64,000 nucleotides of DNA from Cynocephalus volans (GCF_027409185.1 NC_084465.1:26143864-26207863), one strand, 5' to 3'. Counted from the first letter of the stretch, positions 47,641 to 59,583 are shown. Notes: generated by a model from the sequence alone, not told the origin. Program-made: numbers and translations.

Positions 47641-49985
47641 ACAGCAGCCATATGAATGGATTCAGAAGTAACATTTAATCTCTCTAACAGTATGTCCTCA
47701 TATCTTGTCATCCTCACACAGGAACTGAGTTTTTTACTAGTCTGAGCTATGCTTTTTTTCAGGAATACTTATAGATGGCTATCACTACCATTTGGGAAAG
47801 CCTTGCATTCTGTTCACATATTTTGAGCCAGCCAAGCATACCAGCTATTCTTTTATGGCTAGGCTAGGCCTAAGAGACTAAGAAGCATTCCCAGGCGTGG
47901 ACAGCTGCAGCAGGGGGACTGCTGGAAAAGGAAATGGAAAATGCTGCAATAATTCCGTGTACTCATGGGGGTCTTCCTTAGTGGCCTGGGGGCCCCAGTT
48001 GCTACAGGGACCACTGTGAGGAACCAGGAGAAGCTGGCTGACCTACCCATCCCTCTGGGTGGCTTCAGTCACAGCTATGCCTGGACTGTGCATAGGAGTA
48101 AAAGTCATGGAAGATGAGCAGCAGAGGGCTGGGCTCTCTGGCAAGAAGGCTTATGGGAAGAATCTGCGTGGGACCATGTCTGCCCACATAATGCAAGTCA
48201 ACACCTGTGCTTCTTGGGCCCCAGTGACATTGCCACATCTCACTGTGTCTGCAGGATTGTTAGGGATTAGCTCTGAGCCACATCTTTAATTTGATCCCTT
48301 GATGGTCATCAGTAATTCTATTTCCACACTGAGTGAACTGTGCTGACTTGGGATGGGACAGGTTATAGATTATACAGAGGGTGGCGCCTCAGTCAGAGTT
48401 AGGAAGAGGAGTCCCACACAGCAGGATGGGTGCGGAGGAGAGCAGCACTGCAGCCCTGGTGCACCACCAATGACAGTGGTGACCCCGAAGACAGTTTTCA
48501 GCTAACCCACATGCAAACAACATCAGTTGTTGAAGTTTCCCCCAAACCAAAGTGAACATTCCAAATCCAGTCTGGCTAGAAGAGCCACTGGCCTAAATGG
48601 GCTGAAACTTGGGAGGACTGAGTTCTGTCACTATTTGAGGCAGAGCAATTAATCTTCCACACTGTGATTTCTGATTATAAGATAAAGATGCTCTTTATAC
48701 CTCAGGTAATTGAGAAGCTAAAAGTGAAAATAATGAACGACAGTGGTTTTTTGAAGAAAAAATGGCTTTAAAAAGTCTTTCAAAATAACAAATTAGTATA
48801 AAACTAGGAAATGGCCCCCTTGGTGTTATAAAGCAACTGTCTTATTCTTGGACCATGCTGAGATTCAGATCTTCATGGCCTTGACACTCACACCCCACCC
48901 CAACCGTCCCAGCCCAGCTGTATCTACCCCCTGCTCCCTCTTTCCTTCCCCCAGCCCAGACCTGGCCATTCTCCAGTCACGGACAGTACTGCCCTTGTAT
49001 CCTGAAGCCTGGGCTTTCTGGTATACCAAGAAAACACTCTCCTTCCTTTCCCATTTTTAAACTAGAAGGAAAAAATAACAACCCTGAATCAGACTCTGCT
49101 TTCATGAACTGCATCCCAAAGGAGGAAAGTCAGAAGGTGGTGATCTGCTCTGTTGGGAGCAAAACTTGCTTTTTCAGGAGCAGCAGCCAGTCATGATTCT
49201 TCCTCAAACACAGTGTGGACTGGAATCAGGCAGCTCTGTGATGGTTTTGGCCCAGAATACAGGCACCAGCTTACTGAGCTCCAGCTCCAAAGAAAAGCCC
49301 CTTGTGTTCCTAGTGGGGAGGAGTATCATCCGCTGGACAGCCTGAGGGGTAGAGGAGGCCTGCTAGTTCATGAGAGCTCCAGCAGAAGGAAGTCTGAACT
49401 GAAGCGGTCAGCCCCAAAACCTGGTGTTGAGAAGGTGTTACATGGCTTCCATCTCAAAAATAAATTCAGTACTATGCTTCCAGTTAAGTGTTCTGCATCA
49501 GTTCTTCAGGTTTTTTTACACCATCTTGAAAATTCCTAGAGTTAACTACCTTAAAGTAGTGGTTAGACTCCACTTACGTCAAGTGCCTTGGATCAAACTA
49601 GGAGGCACATCCACATCCTAGAATACAGTGTCTCTTAAGTAAGACACTAGACACTAGATATTTTCTATGTAGCTAGAGAAATTGTCTTCATTTCAACTGC
49701 TGGCTGTACCTCTCTGAAGAAATTGCTTCTTTTCCCACCTCACATCTCTTTCCCCACGCATACTCCCTCCCTACTCACCCACTCCCAGTAGTTTCTGTTG
49801 GTGTGGGATCTGTAACTCTCACTGGCTTGCCCCTGCTGACCTGTCCTGGAAGGTGCAGTGCTAGAGCAATGCTAGAACAAATACCTGAAGAAAACTGCAG
49901 CTCTCTCAGACAGATGGACTCCTGTACACAATAGAGCTTCTATCAGACTGCTGGATCCTTGAGGTCTTCGAGGGCAGGTGTATAT
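47641..49985. other. Intergenic, no gene recognised
   Basis: Mixed unique-looking sequence. An open frame of 128 codons at 49153-49539 (+) and one of 76 at 48059-48289 (+) have no recognised domain, signal or exon structure. I do not call them genes. Confidence 0.5.
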
Positions 49986-49987
49986 TA

Positions 49988-50275
49988 GGTGCTGTAGTGG
50001 ATTGAATTATGTCCCCCAAAACTCATCGAAGCTTGAATTGTGTCCCCCAAGTTTTATGTATTAGAAACTTGGTCCTCACTGTGACAGGGGGGTGGAAATC
50101 CTATTATGCTAATTGAAAGGTGGAGCCTTGAAGAGGTGATTGGATTGTAGGGCCATGCAGCAGTGAATGGATTAAAAATGGTGGTCAGGGGTGTGGTTCT
50201 GAGGGCTTTAAAAGAGGATAGTCTGTCTTTCTCTCTCTCTGTCTTGCTTCCTCTCTCCATGTGATCTGTTTGTAC
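49988..50275 (+). mobile_element. MaLR (MLT1/MST-type) LTR, 3'-truncated
   Basis: TGCTGTAGTGGATTGAATTA starts the element, with GTCCCCCAAAACTCATCGAA, AAACTTGGTCCTCACTGTGA and GGTGATTGGATTGTAGGGCC following. The first part contains a short internal duplication of GAATTGTGTCCCCCAA type. No poly(A)-end landmarks are seen. Confidence 0.7.
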
Positions 50276-50504
50276 CTGCCAGCTATGAGCAAGGCACTAT
50301 GCTAAGAACTTTGAGCAAGAATGCGGTCATGTGTCCCCTTAAGGAGCTGACAGTTTACAAGTGGAAGTCAGATTTGGAGAGATAAGTGCCCCCAAAGAGA
50401 CCAAGCTCAGTGTCCATGAGGTTGTGGTGAATCTGCCACATCCCTCTACTGCTGGTGGCATTGGCACAGCCCTTTAGGAATGCAACATGGAACTAAATGT
50501 GTGT

Positions 50505-50975
50505 TCCAGTCACTCCAGCTGCATGACAAGTTACCCCAAACAAAAATAGCCATTTAGAATCTCTCTCCGTGGGTCAGGAATTCAAACAGTGCACAATGGG
50601 AATAACTCCTCTCTGCTCCACAATGTCTGGGGCTAGACGACTGAACTATCTTAAACCTTGTGCATTCATGTGTCTGGCAGTTGATGCTAGCTATTGATTA
50701 GAGGCCTAATGAGATATCAGCAGAATGCCAACACTCAGCCTCCGCATGTGACCTGGGCTTCTTCATAACATGGTGGCTGAGTTCCAAGGGCAAATGTCCT
50801 GAGAAAGTGAGAGAGAAAGAAAGAAGCATATTACGCTTTATTATAACCTATCCTTGGAATTCCACAATGTTTCTTTCACTGCATTCTGTCAATCAAGTCA
50901 GCTACAATGAACTCCCCTTTAAGGGGAGGAAATGTAGACCCTGCCACTCAATGGAGGAATGTTCCACATCACAGC
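50505..50975 (-). mobile_element. Old MaLR-like LTR remnant
   Basis: CCAGTCACTCCAGCTGCATG at the start, CATGGTGGCTGAGTTCCAAG, and TCTGTCAATCAAGTCAGCTA in the right part resemble diverged MLT1 sequence in reverse. It is followed by an L2-like tail at about 51140-51300. Confidence 0.5.
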
Positions 50976-51717
50976 ATGTAGAATAGAACATATATTGGTA
51001 TGGCCATTTTTGGAAAATACAATGTGCTATGCCAAAAAATATTAATACTCTTTGATTCATTCATCCCAGGAAAATTTAACCTTGGAAAATATTCAATAGA
51101 AAAAAAATAGTTATGCCTAAAGGTGTTCATTGTGTGCATTTGCTCATTTATTTATCCATCCATCCAATAAATATTGATTGAGGTACTTTGCAAGGTACTA
51201 GGAACGGAAAGAAGATTTAAGATATTCTTCTTTCCTTCAAATAGCTTCTAGTCTATAACAGCTAAAAGCAAAACCCATCCAAATGTCTAGTGTGTCTGAA
51301 GCTTTGTGAGCAGAGAATTAAATCAAAGCAATGCTAAAGGAAGATGACTCTGGCCACAGTCCTAAAGGTGGACAGGAGCTGGAGTAACTGAAGGTAGGGA
51401 GCCCTGTGAGGAGGCCACTGCAGAAGTCCAAGGCCTGGAGTCTGAGATGGCAGAAGAGATTGGAGAGCTTTTGTGGAAGAAAAATGGTCACAACTCGGGC
51501 ACTCAGTGTATGCAACTCCAAGATTTCAGTCTAGGTGACTGGGAAGATAGTGGCACAAATAATAGAAGTAGAGCAGTGAAAAAGAGGAACTGGTTTGAAG
51601 CAGAAGAGAAATTTTAAACACATTTGAGTTTGAGCTGCTGTTGGAACATTCATGTGGAGATGACAACAAATAGTTGGAAATACAGATGCAGCTTGACTTA
51701 CAATGGGGCTATGTTCT

Positions 51718-51889
51718 TTTTTTTTTTTTTTTAATTTTATTTTATTGATATACATTGTGGCTGATTATTGCTCCCCATCACCAAAACCTCCCTCCCTTCT
51801 CCCTCCCCTCCTCCCCTCCAACAATGTCCTTTCTGTTTGCTTGTCATATCATCTTCAAGTAATTGTGGTTGTGATATCTTCTCCCCCCC

Positions 51890-51949
<60 letters not shown>

Positions 51950-52861
51950 TTCTATATTAATTTTTAGCTCCCACCAATAAGTGAGAACATGTGGTATTTC
52001 TTTTTCTGTGCCTGACTTGTTTCACTTAATATAATTCTCTTGAGGTCCATCCATGTTGTTGCAAATGGCAGTATTTCATTCGTTTTTATAGCTGAGTAGT
52101 ATTCCATTGTGTAGATGTACCACATTTTCCGTATCCACTCATCTGATGATGGACATTTGGGCTGGTTCCAACTCTTGGCTATTGTAAAGAGTACTGCGAT
52201 GAACATTTGGGGAACAGGTATACCTTCGACTTGATGATTTCCATTCCTCTGGATATATTCCCAACAGTGGGATAGCTGGGTCGTATGGTAGATCTATCTG
52301 CAATTGTTTGAGGAACCTCCATACCATTTTCCATAGAGGCTGCACCATTTTGCAGTCCCACCAACAATGTATGAGAGTTCCTTTTTCTCCGCAACCTCGC
52401 CAGCATTTATTGTTCAGGGTCTTTTGGATTTTAGCCATCCTAACTGGGGTTAGATGGTATCTCAATGTGGTTTTGATTTGCATTTCCCAGATGCTGAGTG
52501 ATGTTGAGCATTTTTTCATATGTCTGTTGGCCATTTGTATATCTTCCTTAGAGAAATGCCTACTTAGCTCTTTTGCCCATTTTTTAATTGGGTTGCTTGT
52601 TTTCTTCTTGTAAAGTTGTTTGAGTTCCTTATATATTCTGGATATTAATCCTTTGTCAGATGTATATTTTGCAAATTTTTTTTTTTTTTTTTTTTGTCTT
52701 TTTCGTGACCAGCACACAGCCAGTGAGTGCACCGGCCAGCCCTATATAGGATCCGAACCCGCCGCGGGAGCGTCGCCGCGCTCCCAGCGCCACACTCTCC
52801 CGAGTGCGCCACGGGCTCGGCCCTTTTTGCAAATATTTTCTCCCACTCTGTTGGTTGTCTT
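51718..52861 (-). mobile_element. 5'-truncated L1 with 17-bp target-site duplication
   Basis: CAATGGGGCTATGTTCT flanks it exactly at 51701-51717 and 52862-52878. The minus strand carries the end of ORF2 ([38 protein letters not shown]) and a short 3' UTR with (GT)n at 51894-51946, ending in an A tail (T run at 51718-51732). The ORF2 tail is spread over two frames (52732-52139 and 52206-51964), so it has at least one frameshift. No full ORF2 is present and the copy is dead. A SINE is inserted at 52677-52824. Confidence 0.95.
52677..52824 (-). mobile_element. tRNA-derived SINE (GC-rich subfamily) nested in the L1
   Basis: Flanked by TTTTGCAAAT at 52667-52676 and 52825-52834. The reverse complement begins GGGCCGAGCCCGTGGCGCAC and ends GGTCACGAAAAAGAC plus A, matching the copies at 7203 and 25147. 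L1 sequence resumes directly after it. Confidence 0.93.
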
Positions 52862-52945
52862 CAATGGGGCTATGTTCTGATAAACCCATCATAAGTTAAA
52901 AGTATAAGTCAAAAATGCATTTAATAACCGATAAATTCATCATAA

Positions 52946-54762
52946 AGTTGAAAAACTACGCCTTGCAAGAGCGGGCGGAGGAGAGAGGAGTGATGAGTGA
53001 GCAGCCAGTGAGCCACACAGCCAGTCCCCTGGGCAGCCGCGTGCGCTGCGGGCTCTCCTGGGTATGGACTCTGTGTCACGCCGCACAGCTGTCACTGGGA
53101 AAGGTGCCAGGGTTCCTGTGGGGCCTCATGGGGAGGGAGCCAGGAGCCTGGCTTCTAATGGTCACCTGCTCCTGGCTGGAATCCAGTCAGCTGGCATCTC
53201 TGCTTCTGGGCCTTGCTCACCTCACACAGCTCTGAACAGGCCTCCCCCATCCCCCATCCCCCTACTCCTCAGTCCCAGCCCCCCACCGAAGAATTCTGCT
53301 TTCTAAAGAGCAGCAGCAGCCGGCCCAGTGTCCCCTGCACTGTCTAGTCTCCCTCACAGCACTGCCCTCGCCTGAGACAGCCCTTAGGCAGAGGACAAAG
53401 CCTAAGCCAAATGACCACCCCATGGAGAGTATAAACCCAGGCAGTAGCCCAGGACGGGCCCCTCACCTGCAGGGGCAAAGGCGCTCTCAGGCTCACTGCA
53501 CCCTACCCAGCAGGGAAACCCCGAAGGCAGCCATGGTCACACCAACGTGGCTGTCCCTGCCTCCTGATGACTTAAGGCTGATGACCACTCGTTTTCTGTG
53601 ACATGAGGAGTTGTGGGCAAAAGAAACCCAACTGTCTTTCATCCCCTGCCGTGGGCTCCAGAGCTGCGAGTAGCTTGCAAGCAGCAAGGGCCGCTCATCC
53701 TGCAGGTGCCTGGATTCCCACAGCCGTTGAGCAGGCAGCCTCTAGAACATGTGGCCCATGTTCCAGAAGACACTTTTCAAAGTTGACTGTTCCTCTCTTC
53801 TCCTCCTTCCCCATGTGGAACCCCTGTCAGCATCCCCTGAGCTCTGGTCAGCGGGCCCTGAGAGGGGGTTGGGGGTGGAGGAGCTGCCTGAGCTTCTCTG
53901 GGGCTGTGGGAGTCCTGGGGTCCTGGAGGAGCTGCTGTTCCCAGCCCTGCGCCTCACACAGGCTGCGGCTGACACACGCCTGGACCCGGGCAGGGATGGG
54001 CGGAAAGTCAAGCATGGCCTCCTGCTTCCTGGTCCTCGGGGCTATCCAAGCACCAGTTCCACTGACTTTCCTGAGCTACTCTGGATCTAGGCGGTTACTC
54101 TAGTGCCACATTCTAGGTGTTAGCCTTTCAGCAGCAAGCCAGTGGCCCCAGAGGACAGGGCAGTTTTCACACCCATCTGGTGGTCACTTATGTTTGTCCC
54201 TCTCTTGCCAGAAGCTTCTCTGCCCTTGCTGGAGTGGGCAGTGGGGGCGCCACCCGTCTCCTTGGCCAGCCCCAGGAGAAGAGGAGCCAGTGTGGTCTTG
54301 CTCCAGTCTCTGTCCCCTGCCCGCTCACCACACAGAAGGGAGCTGGCTGACAACACTTGGGTGTCCTCTGCCTGCCTCCCGCGTCAGTCGGTGGATTTAT
54401 GGAACACTCAATCTGCCCAGGGCCCCGGCCGCTCTCACCTTTGGCCGGGCACGTTCCTTCCCTGTGTCCGTTTTCTCTGTCTACAAAATGAGACCGATAA
54501 GTCTCAGCGCTGAGGTAAGAGGCCCTTTAACAGCAGAGCTGGTAAAGAAACAACAGCCAGGGGCCTTCACTCTTCTGCATAGCCACGGCCAGCACAAGGC
54601 AATGTCACAGTTAGTCTCTAATGACAAAAAAAATACGGAGAGTGAGCCATTGTCACAACCCTTTGCCTACTTGCTGCTTCCCTGCCTCAAATCACAGATT
54701 AAAAGTCCCTGTCACAGACTCCCTCCCAGGCCAGGGGAATGGGCCCCTGGTATATTTGGGGA
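52946..54762. other. GC-rich intergenic sequence, no gene recognised
   Basis: GC-rich with many overlapping open frames in several frames (up to 209 codons at 54194-54823, +), as expected when stop codons are rare. None shows a known domain or supporting splice structure. A MIR-type 3' end lies at about 54440-54525. Confidence 0.5.
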
Positions 54763-55095
54763 ATATAGGTGTTGTGTGCGGTGTATGGTGTGTGTGAGTG
54801 TGGTGTGCGGGGGGTGTGTATGATGTGTATGGGTGTAGTGTTTGTGTGGTGTGTGTGATGTGCGAAGTATGTGTGGGTTTTGATGTGTGGCGCGGTGTGT
54901 GGTTTGTATAGTATGTGTGTGAAGGGGTGTGTGGTTTGTGTGTGTTTCTGTGTATGCTGTGATGTGTGTGGTTTGTGTGGGTGTGGGGTCTGTGGAGGGG
55001 TGTGTTGTTTGTGTTTGTGTGGTGTGCGTGTGTGGTTGGTGGCGTGTGTGGAGTTGGTGTGGGAGTGGGGTAGAGTGTGTGTGACAGTGAATGTG
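54763..55095 (+). repeat. GT-rich interrupted minisatellite
   Basis: About 330 bp of GTGTG-rich sequence with irregular interruptions (GTGTGGTGTGCGGGGGGTG, TTTGTGTGGGTGTGGGG). Open frames on both strands here are repeat artefacts. Confidence 0.93.
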
Positions 55096-55275
55096 GAGGG
55101 TGCCCTATAGAGGAATTTAAACAATGGACAATCTCCTGGTTTATTTTACCTTCCTGAAGCTGCTGTAGGAAAGGGCCTTGGTGTCAGTTTCTAGGAATGC
55201 TCCTCAAAGTGTGGTCTGCACGCTTACGACAGAGCCACCTGTGGATGTGGACTTGATTTGAAATGCAGGTTCGAG

Positions 55276-55378
55276 GGCCGGCCTGTGGCTCACTTGGGAG
55301 AGCGCGGTGCTGACAACACCAAGTCAAGGCTTAAGATCCCCTTACCGGTCATCTTTTCAATAAATAAATAAATAAATA
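55276..55378 (+). mobile_element. tRNA-derived SINE, first of a tandem pair
   Basis: GGCCGGCCTGTGGCTCACTT, AGCGCGGTGCTGACAACACC and CCTTACCGGTCATCTTTTCA, then (AATA)n. It resembles the 3' unit of the dimer at 24801. AATGCAGGTTCGAG precedes it. Confidence 0.88.
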
Positions 55379-55392
55379 GAATGCAGGCTTGG

Positions 55393-55500
55393 GGGCCGGC
55401 CAGTCAGCTCAGCTGGTTAGCGTGTGGTGCTGACAACACCAAGGTCCCGGGTTCCATCCCTGTTCTTTCTAACTGCCAAGAAAATATAAATAAAAAATAA
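55393..55500 (+). mobile_element. tRNA-Ile-type SINE, second of a tandem pair
   Basis: GGCCGGCCAGTCAGCTCAGC, GTGCTGACAACACCAAGGTC and TTCTAACTGCCAAGAAAATA, then an A-rich tail. It is preceded by AATGCAGGCTTGGG and followed by ATACAGGTTTGGGC, which look like copies of one target-site sequence. Confidence 0.88.
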
Positions 55501-58500
55501 GGTAATATACAGGTTTGGGCCCACCCCGATCTGCTGAATCAGAACCTCTCGTTACCTGCACTTTTTAACCAGGTCCCCAGTTAACTCTTGAGCACACTCA
55601 AGCCCGAGAGCCACTGCTGCCACCAGGTGAGTTCCCATGAGCCCCCTCCTGTGGGGCAGTGCACAGTCCTCAAGGATACTTGTGATGCACGCTTTCGGTG
55701 GGCGCCTTTATGCTTGGCCGCAAACATCTCCCTGGGTCACAGTCGTCCTTGCATGCTAGCGTTCTTGAACTTTTAATGTCACTGTGATTAGTCCCCTCGG
55801 CGCCATTGCACTGTGCCCTTTCGAAGCCTTGTGGTTTATGTAGCATAAATATTCACTGCCGCTGGGTTTGTTTTGTTCTCAGGCCATTTTGTGGATAGAT
55901 TTGTGTTTCCGAACCTTTTTATAACATCCTTGAGGCAGACATGTTTCCTGTTTCTTTTTGTTTCCTTTTGCTCCCCAGGGTCTAATGTGGGGTTCCGTAC
56001 ACAGCCTGTGGTAATCTGCTTGCTGAAATAAAATGGTGACAACTTAGAGAAGGCCTGGAGAAACTTTAAGAGCCTCGTGGGAGTTCCTGGAGTTGGGGTG
56101 GGACCCCGCTCTGCAAATGGCCCATGTACATGTGGCTGCCTCTCTGGCATGGACGCCTGCCCGGGGTGACCTGCCCGGCCTGCCCGCCCTCACCTGCTTC
56201 ACTAGATGAACGTGAAGATGAAGGCCAGGCTCCTCCTGGCAGCCCCATAGCAGAAGTGGGTACTGCTGAGGCCATGGGGCAGGTGGCTTCATCTGCTTGG
56301 TTGAGAGCAAGTGGGGTAGGCCTTGAACCTGGTCACCTCCCCCAGGATCTGTGTCCAGCCCTTAGCAGTCCCTATCTCCACTGCTTCCTCTTCTAGCCCA
56401 GCAGAATGGAGTGCGCCCTTCTGCAGGGACAGGCTATGGAGTTGCACTTCGTCGTTTGTCCCCAGGCAGCCCGACCTGAGAGAGTGGGCAGCACATCTTC
56501 AGAGCCAGTCTCCATGCTCATGTGCCAACAGCCCCTGGGCAGAGCAGGAGGCTTTGGGGACTTAACAGGCCTGTAGCCTCTCCACCCCCAAGCTGAGTCC
56601 AATTTCAATTGAAGCCTATGAAGTGCTAAGTCCTAAAGGAAACCATTTCAAGAAACTCCTAGAAAACAGGGACGGAAAACACTCCCCGCATGGAGGGGAT
56701 GAAAGTAATCCAAGGCTGGCCAAGCCCTCTGGGCAACAAGTCCCAGGGTACCCAGGAGATGGCTTCACCATCTCAGTCCCATCTGAGTCCCTCTCCCAAT
56801 CCCAATCTCATTAAAAGAAAACCAAAAGGGCCATATTATTTGGCTCCCATCTGGCCTCTTGAAATTTAAGGACTTTAATCAGTTGGATATTAAAAAAATT
56901 TAAAAGCTTTACAATAACAAGGAAGCCACCAGCTGGCTCTTACAGTGACCTTGCCAGAGTAGATGGGAAATAGATCACACCATCTGGGCCTGACTTCCCT
57001 CCTGGGGGAGAGGGAGGGATTGATTACACCATTTTAAGATCCAAGTTTACCAAAGAATGAAGAAAAGTGACGCCCCTAAACATCTTATATCTACAATATC
57101 ATCTGCTTCCTGCCTCCCACTGCCCCAACCAAATCAATCCTCCTCTGTTCCCTACTCCAGGCCAAAAACTCCAGCACGAGTGCATCCTCGGGAAGGGCTG
57201 ACAGTCCCAGGAACCACAGAGGGCTCCCAATGAAGAAATGCGGGAAAATCTAAAAGCAGGAAATAAATTATGTTGGGAGAAAAGACAAGAAAATTGGTCT
57301 AATTCTTCCTCCAGGCCCGAGTCTAGGATTTACTGCTCCTCTTCCTGGAGGCACCTTGCTCTTCCAGGGGGACCTGAAGCTAAATCTATGTAGGAAAGAC
57401 GAAGGAGAGACAACCTGCTCAGCAGGCGACAGTTGAGAAGAGAGGAGAAACGAGCTCTGGTGGCCCACACTGGCCTTCCCTTCTTCAAGGAGCCACCAAG
57501 AGGGAGCCTAAGTTTCTAGACCTGGGAGGGCAGCCCCTCCGTGGGAGACTCCCAGAACTAGCCCCTGCCCCAGCTGGTGTGTCCCTGGGAAAAAGAGGCG
57601 CAGGGGAGCAGGGCAGACTGAGCGGGGACAGACCAAACTGGAGCCCCGGCTCTGCTCTCGGTGCTGTGAGGAAGAGGCAGTTGGAGGAAGATCTCCCCAC
57701 TGAGGGACACACTTGCGGCCTCGAGCCACTGGCTGGCTGCCCCTCACCTCGCTGCCCCTCCTCAGGCTCCACTTGCACAGTCGGTGGAAGCCTGCGGAAT
57801 CTCCGTCCTCTGTACTTGTTGAGTACCACAAGCAGGGCCCGAGGTCATGGGCCATTGGTGGGAGGAAGTGGCCGCCAGCCTCCCAGGGAGCACTCAAGGC
57901 TGCAAAGGCTGGGGAGGCCAAACTGAGGTGAGAAGCGGTGGCAAAGAAGGGACATTCTCTGAAGCGAGAGAAGTGGGCCCTGGGCAGAGCCCTCTGAGAT
58001 CATCAGGGGCTGGGGACACCTGGGTGGGTGGGGCAGCTCACGTGGCCGTGACCACGGCTTCTCCCAGGATGTTAAATGTGGCATCAATGGCCCCAGGGGT
58101 ATCTACCCAGACACCTACCATCAGTCTGGCACTTTTATTCTTGTGCTTGATCCTCACACCTTTAGAGGGTGGATTTTCTCATGTCAGAGATGAGGAGGGC
58201 AAGGCCCAGAAGATCACGTTCTAAGCAGAATTGCTGAGACCCAAACCCACGTATTGTCTAAAGCCAAAGAGGCTTTCCTGCAGCAGCTTGTGGAACTGAA
58301 ACACCTGGCCAGCTGGGTCCAGGTGCACACGCATCATCAGAACCCACTTCACCTGCTGGCTTGTGCTGTCCAAGGCAGGCTGTCCCCAAGTGTAGGCCAC
58401 ACAGCCCCTAGCTGCTCCAGGCTCAGGGCCTCTCAGGTCAGTAACCCCAGTAGATAGAACCTGAGCTTCTTCCCCTTTAATTCTTTAAAAGAAAGTATAG

Positions 58501-58658
58501 GGACTAACATAGAGAATATTCTGGTTCCTCCTGCCCAGACTTGTTATATCTGTACATTCTTCATTGAGCCTGTTTTTTAAAAAAAATCTAATTAAAAATA
58601 TACAGGAACATCAAGAACATCACCACCCAAGACTTGACTCTTTCCTCGATGCCCCACT
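55501..58658. other. Intergenic, no gene recognised
   Basis: Moderately GC-rich sequence without recognisable exons. A reverse MIR-like part lies at about 58115-58220. Open frames at 57508-57921 (-) and 57847-58224 (+) overlap on opposite strands and show no known domain. Confidence 0.45.
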
Positions 58659-59583
58659 GTATTAACAAATACAAATAGGCCTCCAAGAACAAAGTACCCC
58701 AAACTGGGTGGCTTAATGTAGAGAAAGTGAAGGAAAATGGTCAGGGCCTCTCAGATGTTCAGAATCTTGCCAAGCCTTTGATGTAAATATGCACGTGCGC
58801 CCAGGTGTGCTTGGTTATTGTCTGACGTAGATGTGTGGGCACCCAGGTGTCCTGGGTTATCAGACTTAAGAATAAAGGATAAGTGGCTCTGATCCCTAGG
58901 GCCCCCTGCCCCCGGGATGCCCCCAGAGGGGCCACGGGGAGGCCACTACTGCTGCTGGAGGTTGTTGCTGCCAGGGCCCCTGGAATGCCCCGAGAGGCTA
59001 CCACCGCTGCTGCTTCTGCTGCTGCTGCTGAGGACTAAGCTCCTGTTGTCTGCCAGTGGCTCCTGGGATCTTTTCCCAATTACCTAGCTCGTGGACCTGC
59101 AGGTAAGGGTCTGTGACCCAGTCTGTACAACAGGTTTGGAGGGTCTGTGGGCCCTAGCCCTAGCCATGACAGTACAATAGCCCTAACTATACACTTAAAC
59201 AACAGAAACTTTATTCCCTCACAGTTCTGGAGGCTGGAAGTCCAAAATCAAGGTGTCAGCAGGGTTGGTTCCTTCTGAGGGCTGTGAGGGAGACTCTATT
59301 CCTTGCTTCTCCCCTGGCTTCTCGTGGCTCACTGGCACTCACTGGTGTTCCATGGCTTGTAGACATGTCACCCCAATCTCTGCATCTTCATAGTGCTAGG
59401 TGTGTGTCCAAACTTCCCCCTTTTATAAGGACACCAGTCATATTAGATTAGGGTCTATCCTAATGACCTCATTTTAACTTGACTACCTCTGTAGAGACCC
59501 TACTTTCAAATAACGTCACATTCTGTGGTTAGGGCTCCCACACATCTTTTTTGTCAGCAGGGGGGCATGATTTAGCCCATAAC
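58659..59583 (-). mobile_element. MaLR (MLT1-type) LTR split by a younger LTR
   Basis: Left part 58659-58716 (AAGTACCCCAAACTGGGTGG) and right part 59194-59583 (AACAGAAACTTTATTCCCTC, CACAGTTCTGGAGGCTGGAA, GGACACCAGTCATATTAGAT, TTTAGCCCATAACA) join into one reverse MLT1-type LTR when 58717-59193 is removed. Confidence 0.85.
58717..59193 (+). mobile_element. Probable solo LTR (477 bp) of an endogenous retrovirus, 5-bp target-site duplication
   Basis: Starts TGTAGAGAAAG and ends AACTATACA, so it has TG...CA ends, with CTTAA at both sides (58712-58716 and 59194-59198). An AATAAA lies at about 58871 in plus orientation. The interior has a (CTG)n-like part near 59008-59032. It interrupts an MLT1-type LTR and must be younger than it. 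No coding sequence or second LTR is present. A 5-bp duplication fits ERV-L and lentiviral integrases and some class I elements; the class is not determined. Confidence 0.75.

Larger units (their letters stand above)
51683..52945. mobile_element. Tigger-like DNA transposon end, split by an L1
   Basis: If the L1 between the duplicated CAATGGGGCTATGTTCT is removed, the flanks join as a Tigger-like end (GCTTGACTTACAATGGGGCT, then GATAAACCCATCATAAGTTA, AAAATGCATTTAATAACCG). Recognition is from memory. Confidence 0.5.

Noticed and set aside
49153-49539. 128-codon open frame in the intergenic region
   Set aside because: No domain, signal peptide or splice structure recognised, and no known protein resembles it. 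Length is possible by chance.
51964-52732. A coding gene with reverse-transcriptase-like tail
   Set aside because: It is the broken ORF2 end of a 5'-truncated L1, frameshifted and interrupted by a SINE.
53603-54823. Open frames of 113-209 codons on both strands
   Set aside because: GC-rich sequence has few stop codons, and several frames are open at once on both strands. No family match or exon signals were seen.
54699-55124. His/Thr-rich 141-codon frame (-) and Cys/Val-rich 79-codon frame (+)
   Set aside because: Both are direct translations of the GT-rich minisatellite.
58717-59193. Assigning the solo LTR to the colugo endogenous lentivirus
   Set aside because: Only the 5-bp duplication fits, and that is shared with other retroviral groups. 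No primer-binding site or coding sequence is available.
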